A stretch of 64,000 nucleotides of DNA from positions 3,521,501 to 3,585,500 of the forward strand of contig CM060195.1 of assembly GCA_030549335.1 (NCBI GenBank). Reading direction: 5' to 3'. A program made the translations under genes and the position numbers. Under the pieces are notes generated by a model. The model was not told where the DNA came from. It was given only the letters and a program-made list of their open reading frames with translations, and ran no database searches. The first letter of the stretch is position 1. Each line of letters opens with the position of its first letter. Below, piece by piece: positions 1 through 12,220 of this stretch. Source of the stretch: Pontederia crassipes. Its lineage: Eukaryota; Streptophyta; Magnoliopsida; Commelinales; Pontederiaceae.

Positions 1-341
1 ATGTGATGCAAGTTGTAGATAAAAATTTATCTTCCTTGTGTACTTTGGTGGGATAAATGGAACTATGAGGTAAGGGAACTTTGGTAGCTCGAGTTATTAG
101 TTGAAATTGACCAAACTAGAAATAAAAACTTAGTTCAAAGCTTGAAAATGTGTTTTTAGTAAGTTTAGCCAGATGAAGAGGCATACACTGGCTAGGGAAC
201 TTTATGTTTGTTATCTGATACTGCTTTAATCTTCCATTGTTGCTTGTTTCATCTGGAACCTGTTGTCATGAACAATGTCCATGATGGTCAAGTGAGTGCC
301 AAAAAGTTCATAAACCATATGCTTTTATTTTCATGTTGAAG
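1..341 (+). other. Left edge, probable intron of the BRCA2-like gene
   Basis: This stretch lies directly upstream of the first recognisable BRCA2 exon, so it is probably intronic or contains an earlier exon. A possible exon end with a GTAAGG donor follows position 70, but its short translation does not resemble the expected BRCA2 segment, so I assign none. Confidence 0.4.
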
Positions 342-2134
342 GCAGTCTGATGTTGTAGAGAGTCTCATATATGAGCAACAAGATTTGGTATCCCATGTTA
401 ACGATAGTGATGAAGGGGCAAAGATATATAAGATCCTTGAGATTTCTGCTGAGCCAGAAGTGTTAATGGCCGATATGAGTTCAGAGCAACTAGTTTCTTT
501 GTCAAATTATCGGGCTAAACAAAATGTAGGCTCTATGATATTTTATGTTCCTCCATCCTCTGATCTAGGAGCGAGATTAACGAGTGGTTTCTTGAAGCTC
601 AGGGAATCAAGCAATCAGTCATGCAAAAGAAAATTGATCAAGCTTTAAAGGATGCCAGACTTGCTTCACGGGATGTAACCGCCTTTATGAAAGTGAGGGT
701 TGTGGGTATAGCCAGCAAAGCTTTAAACAGAAGGGACTTCCATAAAGAAGGTTTAATAACAATTTGGAATCCATCTGAAAACCAGGTAGTGACTAAGATA
801 TTCCATGGTGTAGTTTTTTTTCTCATCACATGTCGTTAGTTTAATACTGAAAGAGGACTATGAATGTTAAACATTGGAAAAGAAGGAAAAAAAAACCATG
901 GCAGGAAACCCACAGAACAACATTCTCTGGTAGAAATGCCAATTTAATGTTTTTTCCAGCAATTTTGCAAGTTATCTAGCCGAAAGATACTATCATTTAT
1001 TCATTATTATATTATTTGCTTTTATGGATTCTTTCTTATGCTGTGACAGTCCTTCACTCAGATTTGTTTTTCCTTTTAATAAATATTTCCTTCTGTTGCT
1101 TTTGTATAGAAGGTTGATCTGGTGGAAGGAAACATATACATTGTTACAGGCCTCACGCCTTTGAACTCATATACTGATATCCTATACTTGCATGGAAGAG
1201 GATCCTCTACAACATGGAAAGTCATGCATCCAATGCACACTCAGAAATTTGAGTAAGCATCTCTATGGGCTACAATAACCTAAAGATAAGCTATTAGTAG
1301 GTTTTACCAATATTATTTATATCTGCAGGACATTTTTTTGCCCTCGTAGATCAGTTATCTTGTCAAAATTGGGCGAGGTAGCTCTAGCAAGGTTTGTTTT
1401 AGTCTGGGCTAAAGTTATTTACGATGTTTTAATGGTTCACTATTGGCCTTGCATTTCTAATTGATTGTTTATTGTTCCAGTGAGTTCGATATTGCAGCTG
1501 TAGTTTTGCATGTTGGGGACGTCTATATCTCTGGCTGCCAGAAAAAGCAGTGGGTTTTTGTAACTGATGGATATGGCTGCAGCTCAATGTTGCAAGATAG
1601 TATACTTGCTATCGCCTTTTCCTTGCCCATCTTTGACAACGATTCAACCACAATCTTCAGTCGCCATTATCATGGAAATACAGTATGCTATAAGAACTCC
1701 TAAACAAAAGAATTGTTGGACTTAATCCTCATCAATCTTCTTTATCACACATGCCAAGTATATTTCACTTAGAAGTAGTAGCTATTATTGAACCCCGTGT
1801 CAAAGTAGTGTTTCACGAAAGTGACTAGTGGATATTTGATTATATTATTTCCTTAAACATATATGATGTTTGAGGAAGTAGAAAAGTTGTAAAAGTAGTT
1901 CTAGTACCTAGAATGACAATAAACCCATGTAGTTTCTGCTATTTTGCTTTCAAGTTCAAGGGTTGGTCCAATTTGACATGCTGCATTTATAACAAGTTAA
2001 CAATGCATTCTGTAACTCCGAAATGACCATCATAACACATTCTGCAAACGATTCAGATAATTCAGAAGCTGCGGGAGAGAGTTCTGCCCATACTTGACGG
2101 TCATGGTGGAGTTGAACCTCTAGAAAAATCATGA
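342..2134 (+). CDS. BRCA2: BRCA2-like DNA repair protein, C-terminal part (5' end outside window)
   Basis: BRCA2 loads RAD51 onto single-stranded DNA during homologous recombination in the nucleus. The exons I can assemble, all with GT/AG borders and matching phase, are 342-525, 603-785, 1110-1252, 1329-1391, 1481-1682 and 2057-2134. They encode the OB2/OB3 region of the DNA-binding domain. Recognisable blocks are EGAKIYKILEISAEPEVLMA, SRDVTAFMKVRVVGI, EGLITIWNPSE, LYLHGRGSSTTW, SEFDIAAVVLHVGD and KKQWVFVTDG, followed by a short tail with LRERVLPIL before the stop at 2132-2134. Plant BRCA2 proteins carry a further conserved segment (containing WVAEATEN) between the 1481-1682 block and this tail. 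I do not find it in 1683-2056. The intron at 526-602 is only 77 nt but fits phase and consensus. Family identity is near certain from the conserved blocks. Whether this copy works is open because of the missing exon and the missing 5' part. Confidence 0.82.
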
Positions 2135-3816
2135 GGTCTCAAGAGATGTTCATGCCTATTACCGTGGATTTTGATGCAGTTTGCTTCTGAAACTGGTTTT
2201 TGATGGTAAGTGTCAGTTCTTCTTTCGTTGTACATCTTTCTTTTTCTTTCAATTTAACATTTAATGGGAACTTTCAATTTAAGGGTCAAATTTTCCTCTG
2301 ATGACAATTGTGTGGTCATGACCAGCAGATTCATTTACACCGGTCGGGGCTTTTGTTCAGGTCAGTCAGTCCGAGCCAAATGGATACTGTTTATTGCTTC
2401 CCAATTATGGAATTTTTTTACCGACGTGGCATGTTCATAATTTGGGCATTAACATGTTAGGAAACAAGAGACATTAGGGTCCGAAAAGACATGCCTGGAC
2501 GTGCAGTTTGCCTCTGCGTGAGTGCTAATTTCAGCAGATTTTGCTGGACGGACTGGTTCGCCAAAGCTGTCATTGGATTTTCTCCGGATTTCCTCCCCTT
2601 GTGCCACTTCTCACGAGCGGATTTAGGAAAACCTGCTTTTTAAATTCGCCAATGCCGTGCTTCGAACACATTTAAAAACTAATTTGCATTCGGGTTTATG
2701 CCCATATATCAATCCAACTCTTGTTCGGATTTCGGATTCTTGGTATATTTAATTTTCATTTTGATGTGATGAACGTGCTTTCTAGTCCATCCAAATTATC
2801 CAAGTTTTGTAAAATCAAGATTTGATAAGTCACTTGAAATTTCAAAATTAAATTTGACAAAAATAATTAGTCTAATTTATCGAGTCACTATAATATTTTG
2901 ATCAATTGCGTTTTTAAAATATAATTTATTTTTAGCAGTTTGATGACCTGTCATATGCTTGCTATTAACGGTATTGATTAATTAAATTTCGAGAATTTAT
3001 TGACTTCTATATATATTCAAGGAAACATGATTCAAATTATTGTCTTGTAAAACTTGATTTGAAATATTTGTTTATAAAAACTAGATGATGTGTATGTCAA
3101 AATAGAAGTGTACACGAGTCGAGTTGGACTCTACTTATGAACAAATTTGATTTGAGATTTTGGGTCGGGTCAAGTGCATTTTGGAGGCTAAATTCGATTT
3201 GAGTTGGGTGGTCGGATTATTTGACCATCCAATTGTCTTTATTATTATTATTATTTTATATTTATTTGATATAAGGAATATTATTTAATATTTATTTTAA
3301 GGCATAAAATAAGTTTTTTAGCTAGCATTTAAAATATTTATTTCAAAATTTTAAAGTAAATATAGGCTTAAGTTTAAATAAAAAAGAAAAAAAAATTCGG
3401 TCATCGGGTTGGATCGGATTGTCGGGTTTATCTGATCCGATGAACACCCTTACTTTTTGCATGATGATTTTACATTTGCAAAATTTGGTTTGGTCATGAC
3501 ACTTCAAATCCAATATATAACAATTTAAATTTGAACACCAGAATTAACAAGTGCTTAGTGCGCTTTCTTTAATCAGTAGATCTTACTTCCTGACAAACAG
3601 GCTTCTATTATGAGCATTTTCAGAAAAGAAAAGAAAATCTTGATTTTTGATAATTTTTTCTGGTCTAAAACTGTTGTGATTTTTTTTGTTAAGAAGTTAC
3701 AAGTGCAATTCCACAGCAGCAGTAACTTGTAAAAATGAATGCTTTCTCTTTCTATAACCTCGTCCAAACCTTATAAAACAGTTAGCTGTATTTTTTGTTT
3801 TTTGTTTGCACACAAC
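2135..3816. other. BRCA2 3' flank and intergenic spacer between convergent genes
   Basis: BRCA2 (+) and TBL (-) converge on this interval, so it should hold both 3' UTRs and terminators. The first 200 nt are likely BRCA2 3' UTR. From 2700 on it is strongly AT-rich. At 3110-3450 there is a GGGTCGGGTCAA / TCGGGTTGGATCGG-rich patch typical of degenerate repeats. I see no coding sequence. Confidence 0.5.
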
Positions 3817-6102
3817 TTATAAAAAATTGAACAAGAGTTCATTCCAAACATCGGGCACCCCTGGCATACACCAATGCACGCAGTCAGCGTAGCTCACTGG
3901 ATTCGCCAGCTGCTGGGGGCTGAAAGTTTCCCAGAAATTCCGGTAGACGGACGGATGTCCGTCTTTCCGATACTCCGACAGCTGAGTGATGTTCAGGACT
4001 GTCACCTTCCCTTCCAGCTTGCCCAATATGTTCTCCACCATCCGCATCGTGTCCATGTCTGATCCACTTCCCCAGTAACCTTCTTCTTCGATTGGATTCA
4101 CCTCCTGATAACAGTTCCCCTTGCTGCTTTCAGGATTCCACTCCCAACTCCTAGAAAGATATCATTATAAAAATGCATATAACACAGCTCTAAGATAGAA
4201 AACCAATTAACATGATGCAAGGATTTCTACTGTGTTGAAAACCAATTACGGATAATGAAAATGTCAACTCCGAGCTTATGTCATGCATATCGGTAAACTA
4301 TACACAGTAGTTTGTCATGCACACCACAAACAATTTGATTTAAGGTCATGAAGATTTAGTAGTTTGGAAACCAGAAATGCAAAGTTAGGAAACTATGATG
4401 TTATTAACAAATAAAGAAACTGTCTTGTACGCTCAATTGCTCACCAGAAATGAGTAGGCGACATGGTATCAAAAAAAGCTTTGCGCTCTGAGGGGTTTAG
4501 AGTAGCATCAACCCAATCTGCCCATGTCTCAAGAGCCAATTCCATTGCATCTAGCCCACTTGCCTCTTCACATGTCCCATTTTCATGGTCTATTCTGCAT
4601 TTGAAGCAAACAATGTGGATACAAAAAAATTCAGCATTTTCTTTTATGATGATTCTCATTATTCCTTGATCCAAGGAACTCTACGGCGACGGTGACCCGA
4701 AAGAAGGAATTTCAGAATGGATCTTACAACATCTTAATCTTTGATCCACTCCTCCACCACAAGTAAGAGTTGAACACCAATATGTCTGCGTGCTTCCAAT
4801 GATCTGCGTGCTTGACAATGGCGTCTGGTCGAATGATCCTGTCATCTAGTCTGTGGTTCACGGGGTCATCAGAGTTTGATTCCACAATGAGTGGTGCCCA
4901 GTAAAACTCTATTGTAGCATTATAATCCTGCACAAGGAATAATGCAATGTCTGCTTTATCATACTGAAATAATCCACTTGAGCAATTTTAATGGAGTCAT
5001 TGCTGTCCAGGACACACTGAACTTTCTTTCTTATATTTCGTATTAGTAAACACGAAAAAACTTTGAACAATAATGTAGTTATATTACATTACAGCTAATT
5101 GAAAGAAGACTGCAACCCACCTCTGCCCTAAAGACTGTTAAAGCCGCATTGGGGGACATAAACTTCTTTCCATTTGGAATCACCGACTGCACAAGGCACA
5201 CCATCGATATCCACTGTCCTCTGTTCAGGGAGTCTCCTACAAACATCAGTCTTTTACCTCTTAGCTTCTCTAGCATTTCTGATGCACTCCACCTTTAGAT
5301 TGCATGAAAAATATGAAAAATCACTTAATATCCTCGCATTTCAATTGTATGAGTTGATGCTCATATGCATAATGCATGATCCTACTATGTAGGTTTTGCA
5401 AGCACCAAGAACAATTCAAATGTAGAATATGTATCGCCTGTAAAGTAACGAGTTAAACCTTGACGTCGAAAGAAAAAAAAAAAAACACAGTTCACTGGGG
5501 AACATCTACAAAGAGGAGGAAATCAAATAGAGAAGTGGACCGGATCAAAGCGACACACCTCTTCAGATCGCATCCGTGCGGCTGCCACCGCCACCGCTGG
5601 TAATCCTTGTCCGGCCGGCCGTGCTTACCGCAGTCCAACTGGTCCGACATGTAGGGGCACGAGGCTTCGTCGTACAAGGGGTACGTGCCGCTGTCGTCGT
5701 ACACCCATCTCCCTCCGAACACGTCGCACCCTTCCCGGACTTGGCGGCGCCGCGGTCGTTCAACCGCCGGCGCCGCCGTCGACTTGCCCATGTAGCTGCT
5801 CGCCGAGGCGCATGCCCTCGACCACGCAGAGGCATCTGTCGAGAAATGACTTGCACCGTGAGAACAAAAGCAGCGGATTTGAAAGAAAGCCCCGAGCACA
5901 CTGGGATGAGGGATGCACCCATGATCAGATTCTTGGACGTGTTGAGGGTGGCGTGGGTGGGGAAAGAAGGACGCGAAGTGGAGACCTCCGTGCTACTTGT
6001 TTTGCCGCTCTCGTTGTTCAGAAGCGATGACAGCATGAAGAAGGTGAAGAGAACCGCGAAGAGGGCGGCTTGAGCCTTCCTCTTGCTCCACCTCATCTTC
6101 AT
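3817..6102 (-). CDS. TBL: TRICHOME BIREFRINGENCE-LIKE O-acetyltransferase (TBL/DUF231), copy 1
   Basis: TBL proteins are Golgi type II membrane enzymes that transfer acetyl groups to wall polysaccharides. The nearest relatives by motif are the ESK1/TBL30-33 xylan acetyltransferases. Exons (minus strand): 5919-6102, 5559-5835, 5121-5292, 4728-4927, 4445-4594 and 3817-4150, giving 438 aa. A membrane anchor is at about residues 12-28 after a basic start. The PMR5N domain begins near 96 (EGCDVFGGRWVYDD, then [13 protein letters not shown]). The catalytic GDS motif is at 173-175 (VGDSLNRGQW). [23 protein letters not shown] and the DxxH motif D417-CVH420 follow, and the protein ends NELLFNFL. All six exons join in frame. 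The first intron (5836-5918, 83 nt) is inferred because the reading frame changes between the anchor and the PMR5N domain; without it the gene would carry a frameshift. The start is the first ATG before the anchor; a second ATG lies two codons on. Confidence 0.88.
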
Positions 6103-6453
6103 GACACGAGAGAGAGAGAGACAGAGAGAGAGAGAGAGAAGCGGGAGAGAGAGAGTGAGTTTAATGGCGGCCTTAGAAATGGGAAGTCGAAGGGGGTCGT
6201 TTTCAGATAGATTTGGCTGTGGGGACTGGGGACCCTGACACAGTCGCAAACGTTGGGAAGGAATCTAATAAAGGCGGCTAATTTAGAAACGATGCATGAA
6301 AAGGCAATTTAATTTAGTGACTTAATGAATATGATTAAAGAATATAACTAGCAAGACCTTTTCTTGTGAATCAAATATATCGCAAACTTGATTATATATA
6401 TATATATATATATATATAAGATTTAATGAGCACTAAATCTCAGCAGGGATGCG
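6103..6453 (-). promoter_or_regulatory. 5' leader and proximal promoter region of TBL copy 1
   Basis: Directly upstream of the TBL start codon is a GA-rich tract (about 6107-6156). Read on the gene strand it is CT-rich, a common feature of plant 5' UTRs and a possible binding site for GAGA-binding (BPC) factors. An AT dinucleotide repeat sits at 6394-6418. A transposable element begins at 6454, only 350 nt from the start codon, so the native promoter is short or partly supplied by the element. I see no clear TATA box. Confidence 0.4.
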
Positions 6454-7670
6454 GAGCACTCAATAGCCTTTGGATGTAAAGTAAACGACAGATATATCAT
6501 TTAGGATAACTCTAGAATCCTCATCGTTCATTTATTATTAACGATTGAGATTTATTTTGATAGAGAATCGATGACCCATGAGAAATTAGAATCACGTTTG
6601 CTCGCATCTCCGGCTCCATCTTCCAACGAATCGCATGCCAAGCTTCCTCTGCTAGCCGCCATGATCGAAGCATGCCGCCTCTATTCATGATCGAAGGCTG
6701 GAACCTCCGCCGCCTTCCTTCAACGATGCTATGAACATCTGGTTAGCTTCATCTACCATTGGGATTTTTAGTGGAGAACTTCGAAGGAAACTCAATACCC
6801 GCTTAGGTTAAAGTAGATCTTCGACGACATCCATATGAGGAACTACATTTTTACGAACTGTTGCTCCATATCTTAGTCTGCCCCTTTTTGCTGCCCCATC
6901 TGGACAGACTAAGAACTATGAATTTTTACCAAAGCCGGTCTATATGCTCCTCCTCCGTTGCTGCTTTCTGCTGCCGCAAGTGCTCTCCTCCTTGGTGTTG
7001 TTCACAATCGAAGCTAGTCACCCGCTCCTCCCTGCTGCCATAGTTGCTCCTTCCTTATTGATGCTCAGATATCAAAGTTGTCCATGACATAGATTTTGTA
7101 TTGTAGTCTGCAGAAATTTGTTTGTCTTGCAAAAGTATAAATGCAATGTGTAAATGGCTGATTTGGGGGTCTTTGATGGTGTCATATTTTACGGAGTTGT
7201 TTGGCGAAATAGAAAGTTGTTTCATTTGTATCATAAGCCTGCCGTGATGAGTAAATGGACCATTTTTATTTTAGAGTTCCATTGTCATGTGAAGTTTTTT
7301 TCTTTTGTTTTATGTAAGTTTTATAGCGTTGGAAAAAAACCAGAACTTGCAAAAGATATCCTTTGTTCTTCGTTGCCAGTTTCGACTACAAGTTTCAATC
7401 CTTTATGCATTTTCTGCACATACTTGTTGCAAGATTATTTGATTTTGTAAAGAAATAAGCATCAAATGATGCTTGCTTAGATCGTGAGCAGGGAAGGGAG
7501 GCTTCAATCATGGTGGTTGGTAGACATAGCTTGACAGCCACAGATCTTCATCAAAGCATATCATCTAAGACATTAGCCAGAGAGGAGTATAAATGAACGA
7601 TCAGATCCTACAACTTATCCTGAATAACATCTCTCTCGTCAAATTTACATCCAAGGGCTACTGAGTGCTC
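6454..7670. mobile_element. Non-autonomous TIR DNA transposon, 1.2 kb
   Basis: The two ends are inverted copies of each other over about 82 nt (6454-6535 against 7588-7670). Both begin GAGCACTCARTAGCC, then TTGGATGTAAA, and end near CGTTCATTTAT. The interior (6536-7587) is partly GC-richer and shows no credible transposase. I found no convincing target-site duplication, so the superfamily is uncertain; the long TIR suggests a Mutator-like origin. It lies between the TBL promoter and the larger Mutator-like element, 8 nt from the latter. Confidence 0.65.
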
Positions 7671-7678
7671 AAGTGTGT

Positions 7679-8007
7679 GACAAAATGGTGATGGTCATAC
7701 GCCTCCCATCCCACCGTCATATTAGATCTGACGGTGGGAGGCGCCACCGTTCGCCGGTTCACATTTTATCCCTTTCTTCTCGATTGTGTTCCTAGCGCTG
7801 GAAGCATAAGGCGAGTTGACAGTGGGCACTCGAGGCGACCTCTAGCTCAGGACACCCTGACGACGAGTCTCGATTTGAAGGCGCGCGCCGACGATCAGCG
7901 ATTCATTTCTCTTTTTAGGGATGGCATTTTTTTCTTTTCATTTGCCCTAGCTTGATGTCCCTTTTTGTGCCCTAGTTTCACGTCGTCGTTTTCTTTTGAT
8001 CTAACGA
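7679..8007. repeat. Left terminal inverted repeat of the MULE
   Basis: This matches the reverse complement of 12692-13079 over nearly its whole length with scattered substitutions. The right copy is longer by two insertions: about 23 nt near its outer end and about 38 nt near the palindrome. Both copies hold an internal palindrome (CCACCGTCA...TGACGGTGG). The apparent open frame inside is a by-product of the GC-rich repeat and is not a gene. Confidence 0.8.
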
Positions 8008-8366
8008 TTTCACCGAACCCAAAATGTGCAATCCTTTCTGCTAGGTATTGTCGAGTTGTCTTAAAGCTCCACTTTTGTGTTATGCAGAAAAGCAGATTTG
8101 GTTGGCTCTCTTGTGCAAAGAGTTAGATGTCAGTTTTACTCTTGTTTATCGGTTATTGCTATCTTTCACAATTTCGCCCTCCTCCTCCTTGAGTATTCCG
8201 GTTAATGTGGCTAATTTGGGACTAATTGGTTCTAGGATATTTTTGATGGCCAAGCATGTCTGGTTTTTGTTACATCTATCATGCACACCACTGGTGATTC
8301 AATTAGAAAACAGAGGAAAATTAAAAGTGGTTCCTTTTATACACCTAAAATCTATATTTCAGTAAG

Positions 8367-8782
8367 ATGACTTTGCCTAAGTGCCATTGCAACCAAGAAA
8401 CTGTGGTAAGGACATCATGGACTGAATGAAATCCAAGACGAAGGTTCTACGGATGTCGATTTTATGAAGTCAGTTGTTGCTTAATTTAATATTTTAATTT
8501 CACATTGATATTATTTCTTAAATAAAATTTTAACTTTACATCCATATTATTCTTATCTTGTAGCAAAGTGGAGCTTGACAATATTTCAAATGGTTGGATC
8601 CATGTTTTGGAGATCGACTCACACATGTGACAAATGATTTATTACGAAGAGTCAACAGGATGCAAGTTGTCAATGAGTTATTTGAAGACGAAGTTATAAT
8701 TAATAGGAACAGAATGAACTTTGGATGTAAATTAGTTATCATACTGGTTGTGATATTAGTTGTGATGGTCATGTTTATATAA
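8367..8782 (+). pseudogene. GRF-type zinc finger protein with C-terminal membrane segment, broken copy inside the MULE
   Basis: Exons 8367-8468 and 8564-8782 join in phase (donor GTCAGT, acceptor TTGTAG). The first reads PKCHCNQETVVRTSWTE, then NPRRRFYGC. The second gives QYFKWLDP, a helical stretch and a hydrophobic tail (CKLVIILVVILVVMVMFI). This is the GRF zinc finger pattern: CxC, a GRRFYGC-like block and a CxYFxW block, known in TTF2, NEIL3 and APE2 as a single-stranded nucleic-acid binding module. Small plant proteins with GRF plus a C-terminal membrane helix are common. Two in-frame stops break it: codon 8427-8429 after WTE, and a TGA at 8576-8578 exactly where the last zinc-binding Cys is expected. 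Its position just inside the left TIR suggests the TIR supplied its promoter. Confidence 0.72.
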
Positions 8783-10014
8783 AATGTACCTTTGTTGGCC
8801 TCTACGTAAAATGTATTCAGTACTGGGCTTGAGTGTTGTTCATGAACGTTTGGTTGGTTGTGGACAATGTATAAGTGAGCACGTTTGTATAAGTGACTGC
8901 CCCGTGCTTGATGTTGTAATGTTTACTTGATAGTTTGTGGACAATGTTCAATATTTGTTTGTGGACAATGTTCAATAATGTTTGTGAAAAAAATATTGTA
9001 TTTAGAGAGCCCCATACATGTCTATTGAGCAAATGCTAATTCATGTATGCCTCACATGCAAATGCTATAAGCCACTTCTGTTTGAACAAACTATAGTTCA
9101 GTTATTTATCTCTGAATTGGCACATGTCTTGTGAAGTATGTGATGTGTTGTTGTCCTACCTAACCTATCTATAGAGTGTCATTGTGGGATATGCACATAA
9201 AATTGAGATGTAACACATTGTAGCTAGCGAAAAGTGAGGTCGCCACATATTTGAGAACTCTATAACCTGCGATGAAGAAAGCACAAGAAGGAAACATCTT
9301 GTGAGGTCGCCATAGCTCTCGACAATGGTATTGTGACACTAGTGCAGTTAAGATTGAAACATCTTGATGTTTAAAGAATTTTTCCCTGTATAATTCACAC
9401 ATGCCATGTAACAACGTTGATAGAAACCAATCCATCTTCAAAGCACAAGATTCAGATGTGAGAAAAATATTAAACATTAGCTACCATCATTCATAATAGT
9501 ACACTGTTTGAGGTATCAGAAATGACATATGCATGTAACATAAACTTTCAGAAATGAAGTTCTTTTCACACATAAAAGTACACCAAAGTTTGACAATGAT
9601 TTCCTTCATAGTTTCATGAAGGTAGCAGGATGAGCTTGCACTTTTAGAGAAAATAGTCATTGATAGAAAGCCTGCAAAAAGTGAACACCCAACTACTTTT
9701 AGAGCTCCAACGCTAGAATATCTCGAGGCACACCTGATGAAATTTATGAAGAAAATTACATGGTTAAAATGGAAAAAATTGCTTTGTTGAAGGTAAAATA
9801 TAATAGAGTGCCTACATAAAGGTTGAACAAAATGGAGATGATGATGTGCATACATAAAAGTTCTCAAGCTGAATGCATACATAGTGGACAAAAAACCTGC
9901 AACTTCAGTTATATTGTTGGCTAGCTTGCGATTCATTATCCTGTTACAAATGAGAAACAATGAGGACAACGACTGATATATGTAAAAACATGGACAAATA
10001 CAATACGATACACA
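8783..10014. other. MULE interior between the two convergent genes
   Basis: No protein family is recognisable. A short imperfect direct repeat built on TTTGTGGACAATGTTCAA occurs at 8935-8992. The interval should contain the 3' ends of both MULE genes. Open frames here are unremarkable. Confidence 0.4.
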
Positions 10015-12220
10015 TTATACCTTGGTCATCGGACATTTTCTCTTATTGTGTCCTTTCTTTCTGCATTGTCTACAACTTCTTTTTTTCGAATCCTTTTGTG
10101 ACATGGCAAATTCAACACTAGATTTAATTCTTCCCACATTTTTGGGTCTACCCTTAGCTTTTACGTGAACTGAGTCACGTATGGCAAATTGCGATTCTTG
10201 TAAGGTGACAATGGTTGGTTGACGGATAGAAAAATTATTAGTGCTCGATTGACCCACATCCATAAGCTGATTATCAATTTTGAAGGCACTAAATTTCTCT
10301 ATAACATCATCTATAATGGGGACTCCAAAATGTAAATGTCTAGCTGAACTCAGACCCATTTTCTCTATTTTCCAAATGTTACTTTGCCATGATAATTTTT
10401 GAAAAGGAGTTATAACATCTAAGGGTTTGATGTATCATACACTGTACGTGCTTTCTTATATCTAGCATTTATTGTCCATCTACGAAGTACATATTCCTTT
10501 GGCAAGCATCCAACACCTTTTTTATTTAGAATACATAAAATATGACAACAAAAGATTCCTTCCTATTCAAATTTCTTGCAAGAACACTTTATATACATTT
10601 CTTCATGGTGATTGAACTGAATTATATTTTTGCCTTCATCTACGACTTTTATAGTAGTGACGGGGTAAATTGACTTCTCAACATTTTTGAACAATTTATG
10701 CCCATACATCTTGAAGGCTTGTGAATATTGCTCTTGAAATTTACAAAAGACATTGTGTGTGTATACATTGCCTGCGTCAACTTCAAGTTGATTTTTCACT
10801 ACATAAGGAGGTGTAGAATTAATCGTGTGAAAGTTTTCTCTCTCTTCAAGTCCATGATGAGTTTTGATAGCCATATCATATTGAGTTACGAAATCTGATA
10901 ATGAAGTGTTCACATTAACAAACTCATCAAAGGATGCGTTGATACTTTCTGCTTTCTGGGTAGTGCGCATACATGTAGCAAAAAGATCTTCTAAATATAA
11001 TGCAATCCACTGACTACGTTTGTTGTACATATTCTTCAAACAATGTCCATTCAGGATATTAATTTTTTCCTTAAAAGAAAGCCACCCTTCTTCAAATTCA
11101 TCTACACTGAATGAGTCATAAAGTCATTTACTATAATCTTCTTTAAATGTACCTCACGCATATAAATCTTGTAGATGAATCATGCATTTTTTTAATATGC
11201 CAAGCGCATAATATATGCATGATGTGTGGAAAAAAATTACGGATTACATTTCCCATCGCAATGTCCTGGTCAGTAATAATACAAACAGGATGTTTTCCAC
11301 TCATGCATTCAGACCATTTTTCGAATAATCATATGAATGTTTCCTCTATTTCATCTGCCAATAAGGCACAACCAAACAGACATGATCTTCTCTGATGATT
11401 AATCCCAGTGAAGGGAGCAAGTGACATTCGCAAATTGTTAGTCCGATAAGTTGTGTCAAATACAACAACATCACCAAAAGTTAAGTAAATATCTCTGGAT
11501 CTACCATCGGTCCATAAGAAGTTCGTAATTGTGCCCTCTGCGTCAAGCTCCCATCTATGGAAGAAACCCGGATCAACACTCATCTTATTCTGAAAACACG
11601 AAATGATATTTAGGCATTCAGTACCAAGATTACTTTTTCTTGTTGTTCTCAAATGATTTATACAATTTTGCGCTGTTAGAAGTGGCTCACCAGACATATT
11701 AAATGCTCTGGTTATTCTTGATGAACCATGCCATATCCATATAAGTTAACAATAGCTTCTTTAGTAGTCTTTGAAATATCTTTTTGTGAACACAAATATT
11801 TGATTTTTGAAGGAGTTGTTAAAGGATGGTTGTGCTCCTCTTTAAATATTTTGGCCTTCCACTTTTCATCCTTTCTTAACCCAACATATAAATGAGCAAG
11901 GCATCCATTTCTAACTTCTCTTCTTTATGTCTTTCCAGAATCTTGTTTCACATTCTTTTGTCCTTCTTTGAAACAAACGAATATGTGCTTACAATATTTC
12001 CTATAGTTTTGGACTTATGTGCAGCATGCTTTCTAATAGAAAAACTGATCAACCTAGCATACATATTATAAGATTTATATGCGTCTTCGTTATTATCAAA
12101 TATCATACCGACAAATGGCTTTGGTATATCAGAATTATTTTCTAAATTCGAACTTTGGAAGTTATCGACATTCAACTCTCCCTCATTTTGTTCTTCCCTA
12201 TGAATTTCAGTTATCGACAT
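10015..12220 (-). pseudogene. FAR1/FRS-type MULE transposase, decayed
   Basis: Read on the minus strand the pieces follow the family order. A FAR1 DNA-binding domain starts at 12220 (FVGMIFDNNEDAYKSYNMYA) with an EEHNHPL block near 11830. The MULE transposase core has the DDE residues in VVFDTTYRTN (about 11455), IITDQDIAMGN (about 11265) and TTQKAESINAS (about 10940). A SWIM zinc finger (CSCKKFE, then CCHIL) lies near 10540. A C-terminal CCHC knuckle (CRQCRKKGHNKRKC) ends with the stop at 10015. Breaks: a stop at 11329-11331 inside the transposase core, a stop at 10563-10565 inside SWIM, and frameshifts or stops in 11700-11950. FAR1-type genes also exist as domesticated light-signalling regulators, but the enclosing TIRs and the decay point to a transposase here. 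Confidence 0.82.

Noticed and set aside
7734-7955. A GC-rich 73-codon frame with a near-identical counterpart at 12748-12963
   Set aside because: The similarity exists because both lie in the inverted terminal repeats of the MULE; it is not a conserved protein.
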